Source: Bacillota bacterium
Lineage (GTDB): Bacteria; Bacillota; Clostridia; Oscillospirales; Feifaniaceae
Length of the DNA: 41,391 bases
Direction of reading: 5' to 3'
Assembly (NCBI GenBank): GCA_030705925.1
Contig: JAUZPM010000012.1
Span: 1 to 41,391 of the forward strand
In this document: piece after piece, positions 25,060 through 33,597 of the stretch
How the letters are laid out: every line of letters begins with the position of its first letter
Numbering within the stretch: position 1 is the first letter of the stretch
Position numbers and translations under genes: made by a program
The notes under the pieces: generated by a model
Database searches by the model: none
The model's input: only the letters and a program-made list of their open reading frames with translations
What the model was told of the DNA's origin: nothing

Positions 25060-25089
25060 ATTATATATTCATATGTCAAATAAGGTCAA
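25060..25089 (-). promoter_or_regulatory. Promoter of the araM-ugp uptake operon
   Basis: On the minus strand, TTGACC (25089-25084) and TATAAT (25065-25060) are separated by 18 nt. The expected start is near 25053, giving a leader of about 115 nt. A second TTGACA lies inside the spacer but is too close to the -10 box. Confidence 0.7.
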
Positions 25090-25357
25090 CAAATTGTTAT
25101 AACTATGTAAAATGAAAATTTACCATAAAACTTGTACAAAAGTTTTTGTATCGATTTGTCATAATGATAATATAAATTCGCACTAAAATCAAGAGTTTAT
25201 TAATATTTTTTTAATTATATTGTGCACTATGCCCAATTAATCTATTTATATCGCTAATTATATGCCAAATTATTGTGTAAAAATGGCAAGTAACGTTTTA
25301 TGCAATATTAATAAACGTATTAAAAAATTGTCCAGAATCATCCCAATATGGAAAAAA
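25090..25357. other. Gene-free, very AT-rich spacer
   Basis: This 268-bp stretch between the uptake operon promoter and the htrA terminator has no credible reading frame on either strand. I see only short AT-rich partial inverted repeats (for example TGCCA...TGGCA near 25262-25287). It might hold upstream activator or catabolite-repression sites, but I find no clear cre-like element. Confidence 0.6.
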
Positions 25358-25385
25358 AATAAGGGACATTATATTGTCCCTTATT
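25358..25385 (-). terminator. Strong terminator of the regulator/kinase/htrA operon
   Basis: An 11-bp perfect stem (AATAAGGGACA / TGTCCCTTATT) with a 6-nt loop is followed on the minus strand by TTTTTTTT. It lies 27 nt after the htrA stop. Confidence 0.92.
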
Positions 25386-25412
25386 CTTTGTGTTTAGCTA
25401 TGTTACTATGTT

Positions 25413-27080
25413 CTATTGTGCTTTCGTCGGCTTAGCTTCGCTTAACAAAATATCAACGTTATAGCTTTTTCCTGCTCTATATACTTTAAGCGTAACCTTA
25501 TCGCCAGCTTTTAATTTATCCTTTTCGGTATTGAGTTCTTCAATAGATTTAATCTCTTTTCCGTTTATAGCGGTAATAATATCACCGTTTCTGATACCTT
25601 TTGTATATGCATCAGATGTCGGATCAACCTGCATTACGTAGACTCCGAGAGGCATGTTGAAGTATTGCATCGACTCATCAACGGTCTGACCGCTGATGCC
25701 AATAAGAGGTCTGCCTGTAATATAACCGTTTTTGATAAGTTCATCAACTACCGGTTTTGCAAAATTAATCGGGATTGCGAATCCAAGGCCCTCATAAGAC
25801 GACTGTGTTATTTTAACGGTGTTTATTCCTATAACCTGACCTGCCGGATTAACCAGAGGTCCGCCGCTGTTTCCAGGATTGATAGATGCATCTGTCTGAA
25901 TAAGTTCAACCACTCGCCCATTTAAAGAAATTTCTCTTTTATCACCGGAAATAACGCCCTCAGTCACAGAGCTGAATAGTTCCATTCCCATAGGATTACC
26001 GATTGCCATTGCTGCCTGTCCTACTTCTATCTTATCAGAATCTCCAAATTCAGCTGGCTTTAGGTCTTTCGCGTCGACTTTGATAACCGCAAGGTCTGTC
26101 TGAGTATCCTGTCCGATAATTTGAGCTGGATATTCCTTTTTGTTAAAATCAACTACTTTTATATTCTGTGCATTTTCAATAACATGCGCGTTAGTTATTA
26201 TATATCCTTCTGCAGTCATAACGATGCCTGAACCTGAGCTTTGTGTTCCCACTCCCTGGTCAGTGCTGGTGCAAAGAACTCCAACAACCGATGGACGAAC
26301 TTTTTTAGCAATGTCAACGCTGTTCAAACTGCTTCCGCTTGAGGAGGTACCTGTCGGAGCATTCTCGTTGATACTAAGCGAAGGACCGTTTGAATTTTTT
26401 GCATTCTTGTTTGAATCGCTTGCAGCCGTCCCCGGTGTCTTAGCTGTTGGCAGTTTGTTGCCTCTTACCGAAGCAATTATTGCTGTAACGCTGACAGCAA
26501 GCAGGCATAATGCGATAAATATACCTATTGCAATAGAAAATATTGCAAGACCGCTTTTCTTCTTTTTAGGTGGAATATTTGCCTGGTTATATGAATTTGC
26601 GGGATTATATGAATAGGTATATCTTGGCATACCCTGAAAGTCGTTCGGCGTTTCCCCGTTCCCGCCGGTTTGAGCATTATTAGTGCCGCCATTTACTGAA
26701 CTATAATTGTAATTGCTGTTCTGATTTACTCCGTTTACGTTTTCATTATTCTGTTTTTCACCTTCCACCGCATTGTCAGCTGCGTTAAATGGTGCCCCAC
26801 CGTAGTTCAGGCTGTTGCTTACGGGGGTATTGTAATTCATGTTGATGCCGTTTATCGGTTCGCCATTGTTAGTCACTCTGCTCGCATTGTCGACGTTAGC
26901 ATCAACATTCTGAGCAGGACTCTCAACCGATTCAGGCGTTTTGGCGCCACCTGTTTTTTCCTCTGAAGGATTATTGCCTGTGCCGTCCGTAACTGTGTAG
27001 TCCCCCGTGTCCATCACTTTGTTTTCGTCGGGACGGTCAGCTTCGTTTTCTTTTTCGTTATTATCAAACTCGTTATACAT
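25413..27080 (-). CDS. htrA: HtrA/DegP-like serine protease, membrane-anchored
   Basis: This 555-residue protease has a long Asn/Gly-rich cytoplasmic N-terminus (1-170), a Lys-rich stop and one membrane segment (177-205), then an extracytoplasmic trypsin-like domain. The catalytic triad is complete: His299 (TNAHVIEN), Asp329 (TQTDLAVI) and Ser405 (NPGNSGGPL). A single PDZ domain follows (about 455-550, with GVYVMQVDPTSDA and GDIITAINGKEI). HtrA degrades or refolds misfolded exported proteins. The ATG at 27080 has AAAGGAGG 8 nt upstream; a longer frame exists but overlaps the kinase gene. It lies 1 nt after the kinase gene, which implies shared control by that two-component system. Confidence 0.95.
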   Translation of the reverse strand: MYNEFDNNEKENEADRPDENKVMDTGDYTVTDGTGNNPSEEKTGGAKTPESVESPAQNVDANVDNASRVTNNGEPINGINMNYNTPVSNSLNYGGAPFNAADNAVEGEKQNNENVNGVNQNSNYNYSSVNGGTNNAQTGGNGETPNDFQGMPRYTYSYNPANSYNQANIPPKKKKSGLAIFSIAIGIFIALCLLAVSVTAIIASVRGNKLPTAKTPGTAASDSNKNAKNSNGPSLSINENAPTGTSSSGSSLNSVDIAKKVRPSVVGVLCTSTDQGVGTQSSGSGIVMTAEGYIITNAHVIENAQNIKVVDFNKKEYPAQIIGQDTQTDLAVIKVDAKDLKPAEFGDSDKIEVGQAAMAIGNPMGMELFSSVTEGVISGDKREISLNGRVVELIQTDASINPGNSGGPLVNPAGQVIGINTVKITQSSYEGLGFAIPINFAKPVVDELIKNGYITGRPLIGISGQTVDESMQYFNMPLGVYVMQVDPTSDAYTKGIRNGDIITAINGKEIKSIEELNTEKDKLKAGDKVTLKVYRAGKSYNVDILLSEAKPTKAQ

Positions 27081-27081
27081 A

Positions 27082-28524
27082 TTAATTTCCTCCTTTTTCA
27101 TTTTGAGCAGAAAGCGGAAGTGTAAAAACAAATTCGCAGTATTCATTCTCAGTTGAATTGACCGTAATTGTTCCTCCCTGCTTTTCTATTATCGTCTTTG
27201 TAATGTAAAGTCCAAGTCCGATACCCTTTGAATCCAGCCCACGCGATTTATCTGATTTGAAAAATCGGTCAAACACAAACGGCAGATCCGCCGCACTTAT
27301 GCCAATCCCTGTATTGCGTACGGAAATGCGCGCAAGTTTATCGGTTTTATCAATCGAAATGGTAAGCATACCGCTCTGGTATGAAAATTTCACAGCATTA
27401 TCAATTAGATTATATATTACCCTGTGAGTGGCATCTATATCCGCGTAAACCCGCACTTCTTCTTCAGGCATATTGATTTTAAGCTTCATATCCTTAGAAA
27501 CGACGCGGTTTTCAAAGTTAATAAGAACCCGTCTTATACTTTCACATATATCGTAATCTTCCAAGTTGAACTTTTCGTTGTCCGATTCAAGTTCTGAGAC
27601 ATCAAGCAAAGTTCTGGTAAGCCGGGCTAGTCGTTTTGTTTCATCCGAAACGATAGTGAGGTAATAGCCATACTGTTCCTGCGGTATCGTTCCGTCAATC
27701 ATCCCATCGATAAATCCAGAAATACTTGTCATAGGCGTTCTTAAATCATGAGAAACATTTTGCAGGAAGCTTTTGCGCATACCCTCCAGATGGGCAAGCG
27801 AGTCTGCCATATGGTTGAACGCGCCGGCAAGCTCTGATATTTCATCGTTACCGGTCACGGAAATTCGAGTGTCAAAGTTTCCTTTTGCATAGCTTTTTGC
27901 AGCTCTGCTCATCTCGTTAAGGGGCTTCACAAGCTGTCTTGTAAGCATAAACATGAGTAAAAATGTAAGCATCAGTGCTACAAGCGACGCCACGAAAAAG
28001 ATTTTCATAAGCGCTGTAATAAGTTCCGAATATCCGCCGGCGGATGTCGAAATAAATATTGCGCCCACGCTTTGCCCCTGTAAATTCTGAATTGGCACGC
28101 CCATCGAAAATCTTCTTGAATTATATAAAGAGTCAAGCGTTCCGACTTCGCGATATTGCTCTGAGTTTGTTATCTTATCCATTATGCCCTGTCCTATATG
28201 GGCATTGTAACGCAGGATATTGACATCTGTCGAATAAACAGCAGTGCCCGTTGCGTCAACTATTGTGATAACGGCATCTGAAGCCTTTGCCAAAAGGTCG
28301 ATCGAGGAATAGTAAAGAGGCTGCATGTTTTTAGTAATCTGGTCAGTATATAATGCCTGTGCCAGACCGCTTGTGATCTGTAGATTTGAAGTCATTGTGT
28401 TTTGTTTTTCAGCTATTACATAGCGCTGTGTGAACACCAACAATAAACACCCTAAGAAAAGATAACTTGCAAGGATTATTACCATAGATGTTACAACATA
28501 TTTGGTAAACAAGCGTTTAAACAT
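27082..28524 (-). CDS. Sensor histidine kinase of the htrA operon (CssS/BaeS-like)
   Basis: This 480-residue kinase has a membrane segment at about 10-32, an extracytoplasmic sensor region (35-170), a second membrane segment (174-194), a HAMP linker (195-250), the HisKA dimerisation helix with His259 in QNVSHDLRTPMTSISG, and a HATPase domain with N box (NLIDNAVKFS), G1 (VRNTGIGI), F and G2 (SKGIGLGLYI) motifs. It autophosphorylates His259 and passes the phosphate to the regulator encoded just upstream. Its linkage to htrA suggests it senses secretion or envelope stress, as CssS does in Bacillus; this is an inference from gene order. Confidence 0.93.
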   Translation of the reverse strand: MFKRLFTKYVVTSMVIILASYLFLGCLLLVFTQRYVIAEKQNTMTSNLQITSGLAQALYTDQITKNMQPLYYSSIDLLAKASDAVITIVDATGTAVYSTDVNILRYNAHIGQGIMDKITNSEQYREVGTLDSLYNSRRFSMGVPIQNLQGQSVGAIFISTSAGGYSELITALMKIFFVASLVALMLTFLLMFMLTRQLVKPLNEMSRAAKSYAKGNFDTRISVTGNDEISELAGAFNHMADSLAHLEGMRKSFLQNVSHDLRTPMTSISGFIDGMIDGTIPQEQYGYYLTIVSDETKRLARLTRTLLDVSELESDNEKFNLEDYDICESIRRVLINFENRVVSKDMKLKINMPEEEVRVYADIDATHRVIYNLIDNAVKFSYQSGMLTISIDKTDKLARISVRNTGIGISAADLPFVFDRFFKSDKSRGLDSKGIGLGLYITKTIIEKQGGTITVNSTENEYCEFVFTLPLSAQNEKGGN

Positions 28525-28526
28525 TT

Positions 28527-29219
28527 TTACTCGAGCACCTCAAATTTATAGCCGACGCCCCAAACAGTTTTAAGTTCCCATTTTTTAGAGACTCCCTCAA
28601 GTTTTTCACGAAGCCTCTTAATATGAACGTCGACAGTCCGTGAATCCCCGAAATAATCAAATCCCCAAACCTCGTCTAACAGCTGGTTACGGGTGTAAAC
28701 CTTGTTAGGGTTGCTGGCGAGATGATACAAAAGCTCCATTTCCTTTGGCGGCGTGTCGATTGTTTTCCCCGCGACCTTCAGCTCATAATTCGTAAGGTTG
28801 ATATCAAGATTTTCATATATCACCTCTTTTATCTCATTTTCCTTCTTTTCATTGTTAGTGCGGCGCATAACAGCTTTGATTCGTGCAACAGCTTCCTTTG
28901 TATCAAAAGGTTTCGAGATATAATCGTCGGCACCAAGCTCAAGTCCGAGCACTTTGTCGAATGTGTCACCCTTTGCTGATATCATAATAATAGGAACCTG
29001 AGAAGTTTTCCTTATTTCCTTGCACACCTGCCATCCGTCAAGCTTTGGCATCATTATGTCAAGCAGCACAAGATCAATTTTATTCTGCTTGAACAGATCC
29101 ACAGCTTCCTGTCCATCATTGGCTATAATAACAGAGTACCCTTCTTTTACGAGATAGATACGCAAAAGTTCGCATATATTCTTATCATCATCGCAAACAA
29201 GGATTTTATAACTCTCCAT
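28527..29219 (-). CDS. OmpR/PhoB-family response regulator of the htrA operon
   Basis: This is a 230-residue, full-length OmpR-type regulator. The receiver domain has acidic residues 10-12 (CDDD), phospho-acceptor Asp54 (LLDIMMP), the switch Ser in MISAKGD and the conserved Lys in ISKPFD. The winged-helix domain covers about 130-228 (ELLYHLASNPNKVYTR, SRTVDVHIKRLREKL, VWGVGYKFE). It is the first gene of the operon, 2 nt before the kinase, with GGGGGCG upstream of the ATG. It probably activates its own operon, including htrA. Confidence 0.95.
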   Translation of the reverse strand: MESYKILVCDDDKNICELLRIYLVKEGYSVIIANDGQEAVDLFKQNKIDLVLLDIMMPKLDGWQVCKEIRKTSQVPIIMISAKGDTFDKVLGLELGADDYISKPFDTKEAVARIKAVMRRTNNEKKENEIKEVIYENLDINLTNYELKVAGKTIDTPPKEMELLYHLASNPNKVYTRNQLLDEVWGFDYFGDSRTVDVHIKRLREKLEGVSKKWELKTVWGVGYKFEVLE

Positions 29220-29323
29220 TTAATTTCGCCCCCTTTATTTATCTTAAAAACTGTTGCCCTGACATTTAAATTGTTTTATAATTTTAAAAGATATCGAGGG
29301 TTAACGGTTTTTCTATTTCAATT

Positions 29324-29352
29324 ATTATATATTATTTTTTCGAAATCGTTAA
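29324..29352 (-). promoter_or_regulatory. Promoter region of the regulator/kinase/htrA operon
   Basis: On the minus strand, TTAACG (29352-29347) and TATAAT (29329-29324) are 17 nt apart. The -35 box is weak (4 of 6), as expected for an activated promoter. The motif GTTAACG/CGTTAAC occurs both in the -35 region and again near 29300 (GGTTAACGG), so it could be a regulator site. Confidence 0.5.
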
Positions 29353-29389
29353 CAAAATATAAATTTTTGTAAAACATAAGGAGATATGT

Positions 29390-30484
29390 ATGAAACTTGG
29401 AATAGTCGGCCTCCCAAACGTCGGTAAGAGCACACTTTTTAACGCAATAACAAATGCAGGAGCGGAATCTGCTAATTATCCTTTCTGTACAATAGAGCCG
29501 AATGTCGGTGTCGTTACAGTTCCGGATGAAAGGCTTGATGTCCTTTCAAAAATGTACAATCCCGCCAAAGTCACTCCGGCTATAATCGAGTTTGTCGATA
29601 TTGCGGGGCTTGTTAAGGGCGCTTCCAGGGGCGAGGGTCTTGGAAACAAGTTTTTGTCCCATATCCGAGAGGTTGACGCGATCGTTCATGTCGTCCGCTG
29701 TTTTGAGGACGGCAATATAACGCACGTTGACGGAAGCATCGACCCGCTACGCGATATGGAAACAATAAATCTTGAGCTTATCTTTGCCGATATCGAAATG
29801 CTTGAGCGCAGGATCGACCGCACGAAAAAAGCGCTGAAAGGTGACAAAAAGCTTGAAATAGAGCTCGAGTTATATGAACGCGTTCACGCCGCGCTGATGA
29901 ATTCCCTTCCGGCGCGCAGCGTTGAATATACCAAAGAAGAAAAGGATATAATGAATCAGGTATCTCTTCTGACATCAAAACCAGTGGTATATGCCGCTAA
30001 TATGAGTGAAGAGGACTTCAGAAACAACATAGATAATAACAAGCATTATCTCGCGCTAAAAGCGCAGGCTGAAAAAGAGGGAGCTGAGGTGCTTCCCATC
30101 TGCGCTCAGATAGAAGAGGAGATAAGTGAACTTGGCGATGAGGATAAGGCGCTTTTTCTCGCCGACTTAAACTTAAAACAGTCGGGTCTTGATCGTATGG
30201 TGCGTGTCTGCTATTCTCTGCTGGGGCTTATAAGCTATCTAACAGCTGGTGAAAAAGAAGTGCGCGCGTGGACTGTGGAAAAAGGAATGAAAGCGCCGCA
30301 GGCCGCAGGAAAGATACACTCAGATTTTGAGCGTGGATTTATCCGTGCCGAGATCGTAGCTTATAAAGATCTTATCGAATGCGGCTCAATCGCAGCTGCT
30401 AAGGAAAAAGGTCTTTATCGAAGCGAAGGCAAAGATTATATTATTGAGGACGGAGATGTAGTACTGTTCAGATTCAACGTCTAA
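29390..30484 (+). CDS. ychF: Redox-regulated P-loop ATPase/GTPase YchF (Obg superfamily)
   Basis: This is a 364-residue, full-length YchF/EngD, a ribosome-associated nucleotide hydrolase implicated in translation and stress responses and usually preferring ATP. G motifs are clear: G1 GLPNVGKST (7-15), the YPFCTIEPN switch, G3 DIAGLVKGAS and the NMSEED segment in place of a classical NKxD. A C-terminal TGS-like domain follows (LISYLTAGEKEVRAWTV, HSDFERGFIRAEIV, CGSIAAAKEKGLYRSEGKDYIIEDGDV). AAGGAGATATGT precedes the ATG. It opens a dense plus-strand gene run. Confidence 0.97.
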   Translation: MKLGIVGLPNVGKSTLFNAITNAGAESANYPFCTIEPNVGVVTVPDERLDVLSKMYNPAKVTPAIIEFVDIAGLVKGASRGEGLGNKFLSHIREVDAIVHVVRCFEDGNITHVDGSIDPLRDMETINLELIFADIEMLERRIDRTKKALKGDKKLEIELELYERVHAALMNSLPARSVEYTKEEKDIMNQVSLLTSKPVVYAANMSEEDFRNNIDNNKHYLALKAQAEKEGAEVLPICAQIEEEISELGDEDKALFLADLNLKQSGLDRMVRVCYSLLGLISYLTAGEKEVRAWTVEKGMKAPQAAGKIHSDFERGFIRAEIVAYKDLIECGSIAAAKEKGLYRSEGKDYIIEDGDVVLFRFNV

Positions 30485-30494
30485 AGGAGGCCGC

Positions 30495-31220
30495 ATGAAA
30501 AGCGGAGTTAAACGCATAGAACTTCTGGATATTGCCCGAGGCACAGCCCTTATTTTAATGATGGTTCACCACGGCATGTATGATCTTATCGCATTCTATG
30601 GATTTAACTTCCCTATTTTAAATACACTTTTCTTTTTTGTCCTGCAATTCATATTTTCAGGTCTTTTCATCTTTATTTCAGGCTCAACGTCATTTTTTTC
30701 ACACAGCAATTTCAGGAGAGGGATATATTGTCTTGCTGCTGGTCTCGTTGTAACGGCTGCATCTCTTATCGCAGATCCGTACGAACCGATTTATTTCGGT
30801 ATTTTGCAGATGATCGGTACATCAATAATTATTTTCGCGCTTCTTGAGAAACTTCGGATTAACATCACTGGTAAATATTCCTTTTTTGTGTGGACAAGCC
30901 TGTTCTTTTTGAGTTATTATATATACAGAAATGCTCCTTTTGTTGATAGTCCTTATCTTTTTATCTTCGGGTTAACTACAATAACGTTTACAGCCGCGGA
31001 TTATTTCCCGCTCTTCCCTTACGTCTTTCTGTTTTTTGCAGGTGCTTCCGCAGGACGAATATTTGTGCGTGGCGAGATGCCCCGCTGGTTTTATTCGTCC
31101 AAACCCGTCCCGGTGGTAAGCTTTTTTGGCAAGCATTCGATTTGGGTATATCTTCTGCATCAGCCTGTACTACTTATCTTATTTTCTCTAATTTTCAGAC
31201 ACCCATTCTGGCTTAAGTAA
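30495..31220 (+). CDS. DUF1624 / heparan-alpha-glucosaminide N-acetyltransferase-like membrane protein
   Basis: This 241-residue membrane protein has about seven hydrophobic segments. The start RIELLDIARGTALILMMVHHGMYD has the Arg-Gly and His-His residues of the DUF1624/HGSNAT acyltransferase group, whose members move acetyl groups across the membrane onto amino sugars. KHSIWVYLLHQP near the C-terminus is also typical. It is followed by two glycosyltransferase-type genes, so it may acetylate a cell-surface glycan. AAAGGAGG precedes the ATG, 10 nt after ychF. Confidence 0.83.
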   Translation: MKSGVKRIELLDIARGTALILMMVHHGMYDLIAFYGFNFPILNTLFFFVLQFIFSGLFIFISGSTSFFSHSNFRRGIYCLAAGLVVTAASLIADPYEPIYFGILQMIGTSIIIFALLEKLRINITGKYSFFVWTSLFFLSYYIYRNAPFVDSPYLFIFGLTTITFTAADYFPLFPYVFLFFAGASAGRIFVRGEMPRWFYSSKPVPVVSFFGKHSIWVYLLHQPVLLILFSLIFRHPFWLK

Positions 31221-31233
31221 AGGAAGTGACGTC

Positions 31234-31962
31234 ATGCTCTCTCTTGTTATCCCGATGTATAACGAGGAAAAACGTATCGCGGATACTATAGAAAAATGCA
31301 TAGAAAAGAGCCGCGAGGTAAAAGGCGGCCTTGAAATAATCATAGTAAACGACGGAAGCACCGATCAAAGCCTTTCGGTTGCACAGAAATATTCAGGATT
31401 CAACACAACGGTTTTGTCCTATAACAAGAATCAGGGCAAGGGGCAAGCCGTTAAAACAGGCGTTCTTGCCGCCAAAGGCGATTTAATAGCCTATACCGAC
31501 GCCGACCTTGCTTATGGGCTTGGCATGCTGTCTGATGCCTTAGAACTCTATTATAAATCAAAAGCGGATATCGTCATCGGCAACAGACATATCCACCCGG
31601 AATCCCTAAAAAAATACACGCCAATACGCCGGGCTGCTTCACTAACTTTTTCTTTTATGCTCCGCCGCGTTCTTGGTTTAGGTTTTGATGACTCACAGTG
31701 CGGTTTCAAACTATTTTCTGCTGAAGCTGCAAAAAAGATATTCAGTGAAGTGACCGTCAAGGGTTACGCATTTGATTTTGAAGTCCTAATGATAGCCGAA
31801 AGGATGGGCTATAAGATCGAGGAGATCGCGGCTGTAATACTTAACCACGGTACTTCAAGCGTTCATGTGGTACGTGATTCCTATCGTATCCTGCGCGATG
31901 CCGCGTCAGTTCGCCGCTCAGTCGAGCGAAGATTTCCCGCAAAAGGTGGATCTGACATATGA
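31234..31962 (+). CDS. Family-2 glycosyltransferase (dolichyl-/polyprenyl-phosphate sugar synthase-like)
   Basis: This 242-residue protein has the GT-A fold of GT2: LSLVIPMYNEEKRI, EIIIVNDGSTDQS, NQGKGQAVKTGVLAAKGD, the metal-binding AYTDADLAY and DDSQCGFKLFSAEAAKKIF. This pattern belongs to the DPM1/dolichyl-phosphate glucose synthase branch, which loads a sugar onto polyprenyl phosphate on the inner membrane face. No membrane segment is seen. It overlaps the next gene by 4 nt (ATGA), and that gene encodes a large membrane protein that may use the lipid-linked sugar. Confidence 0.9.
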   Translation: MLSLVIPMYNEEKRIADTIEKCIEKSREVKGGLEIIIVNDGSTDQSLSVAQKYSGFNTTVLSYNKNQGKGQAVKTGVLAAKGDLIAYTDADLAYGLGMLSDALELYYKSKADIVIGNRHIHPESLKKYTPIRRAASLTFSFMLRRVLGLGFDDSQCGFKLFSAEAAKKIFSEVTVKGYAFDFEVLMIAERMGYKIEEIAAVILNHGTSSVHVVRDSYRILRDAASVRRSVERRFPAKGGSDI

Positions 31963-33590
31963 CCAGAAAGAACATAAAAAATCCTTACATACCACTGTTT
32001 CTGCTCTCTTTTTCGATGGTCGTGCTCCGTTATGTCTATTTCGGATTTACATATTATCCACAGCTTGACGATTATATCCAATACCACAATTACGCCTCTT
32101 TCAACAGTTCTTTTTTCGAGCTTGCACATAAATTGGGGCTTTTTGCCGCACGTCCTATTTCCGGAAGTCTTGATTATCTTTTATGGTCTCATTTTTGGGG
32201 AAAACTTATTATAGCTGTCACAATCCTGTCCGTATTGTATGCGATAAGCGGACTTATTTTTTATCATATTTTTTATAAAAAACTGCACCTGACAATTGTA
32301 TTTTTAGTGTTCTACTGCCTGTTCCCGCTCAATATCGAAGGCACTTACTGGGTATCTGCTTCGTCTAGGGTGGTGGGTGGTCTGTTTTTCGCCGCGCTGT
32401 CGGCATTTTACTTTGATAGATACTCTGAGAGAATAACAACTAAAAACATACTACTTGTCATGCTGTTTCAGCTGATCTCGTTCGGCTTTTACGAGCAGAC
32501 TATGCCGCTTACTGCGGTTTTGTTCTTTGTTCTCTCGCTCTATTCTTCCAAAAAGCTCAAAACACTAATAACCGGCGTGTTAGCAACTGTTTTGAACGCC
32601 GGGATATATTTCGGTTTTACGATGTTTTTCAAAAACAGCAGCCTGTACGATGGAAAACTCACTTATGCTTTTCCCGTAAACAGGTATTATTTCGAAGATC
32701 TGTTCCCACGGCTGCTGGATCAGCTTAGATCGGTTTTTATAAGCGCGCCTGTCGCTTTATACACCACCGGCTTTAAACGCGGAATGGACATTCTAATTAA
32801 AAAGCCGAACACACTATTTTTGCTTGGTCTTATCTCGCTCTGCATAATTGTATATATAATGTCAGTACGATCTGGTCATCAAAAAAATCACACTCGTATC
32901 CATTCTGTTGCACTTTTGTGCGGAATTTTTATTGCCGCGCTGCCGCTTCTCGTTTTCTTTATCGCCGCAGAGCCTTGGGTATCTCTGCGGGGCGCGGTTA
33001 TGAGCTTTCCCGGTCTTGCTATAACTGCTTCGGCTTTGGTTTCACTCGTCTCCCCGCTTTTCAAAAAGCATGGCGGCATTTTCACTGCATGTGTTTGCAC
33101 AGCCCTCTGTTTCATATTTACAGTTGCCGGAGTCAGCGAGGTTTCTGATTACAAAGACACATTCTCAAACGACAACAAAGTAGTTAACGCTATAACTGGC
33201 GAGCTTAAAAAGTACGGCGAGGATCAGAATGCCGTAATACTTAACGTCCGCCCTTCTTACCTTAAAGAACAGAATTATTCTTACCATGAACATATACACG
33301 GAGTGACCGAAAGCGACTGGGCGCTGACAGGCGCAGTTCAGGCAGCGGCGAATAAGCCTGATGTGCCGTTCATTACGCCAATCGCTCCCAATGCGCCAAT
33401 ATATGAACCATATGATAAATTTGGAGAGTATAACCTCTCATATATACTTACAGATGACTTCAAACTGATACGGCTTGAGAAAAAAATCCAGTCTGACGGA
33501 ACCGTTTCATTCTATAATAACGGCAGACTTACTGCAAAAATTACGGAAGACAACAACGGCAAACGCGTACTGGTTAAAGTAAAGGACTGA
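31959..33590 (+). CDS. Large multi-pass membrane protein, probable GT-C-type glycosyltransferase
   Basis: This 543-residue protein has about ten to eleven hydrophobic segments followed by a soluble C-terminal domain of about 130 residues. Near the N-terminus is a paired acidic motif (YPQLDDYIQYHNY, about residue 40), and RPISGSLDYLLWSHFWG follows. GT-C enzymes such as the GtrII group carry an acidic pair in the first external loop and use polyprenyl-phosphate sugars. It is translationally coupled to a polyprenyl-phosphate sugar synthase, which supports this reading. I cannot assign a family with certainty, and the acceptor is unknown. Confidence 0.7.
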   Translation: MTRKNIKNPYIPLFLLSFSMVVLRYVYFGFTYYPQLDDYIQYHNYASFNSSFFELAHKLGLFAARPISGSLDYLLWSHFWGKLIIAVTILSVLYAISGLIFYHIFYKKLHLTIVFLVFYCLFPLNIEGTYWVSASSRVVGGLFFAALSAFYFDRYSERITTKNILLVMLFQLISFGFYEQTMPLTAVLFFVLSLYSSKKLKTLITGVLATVLNAGIYFGFTMFFKNSSLYDGKLTYAFPVNRYYFEDLFPRLLDQLRSVFISAPVALYTTGFKRGMDILIKKPNTLFLLGLISLCIIVYIMSVRSGHQKNHTRIHSVALLCGIFIAALPLLVFFIAAEPWVSLRGAVMSFPGLAITASALVSLVSPLFKKHGGIFTACVCTALCFIFTVAGVSEVSDYKDTFSNDNKVVNAITGELKKYGEDQNAVILNVRPSYLKEQNYSYHEHIHGVTESDWALTGAVQAAANKPDVPFITPIAPNAPIYEPYDKFGEYNLSYILTDDFKLIRLEKKIQSDGTVSFYNNGRLTAKITEDNNGKRVLVKVKD

Positions 33591-33597
33591 TAGGGAA

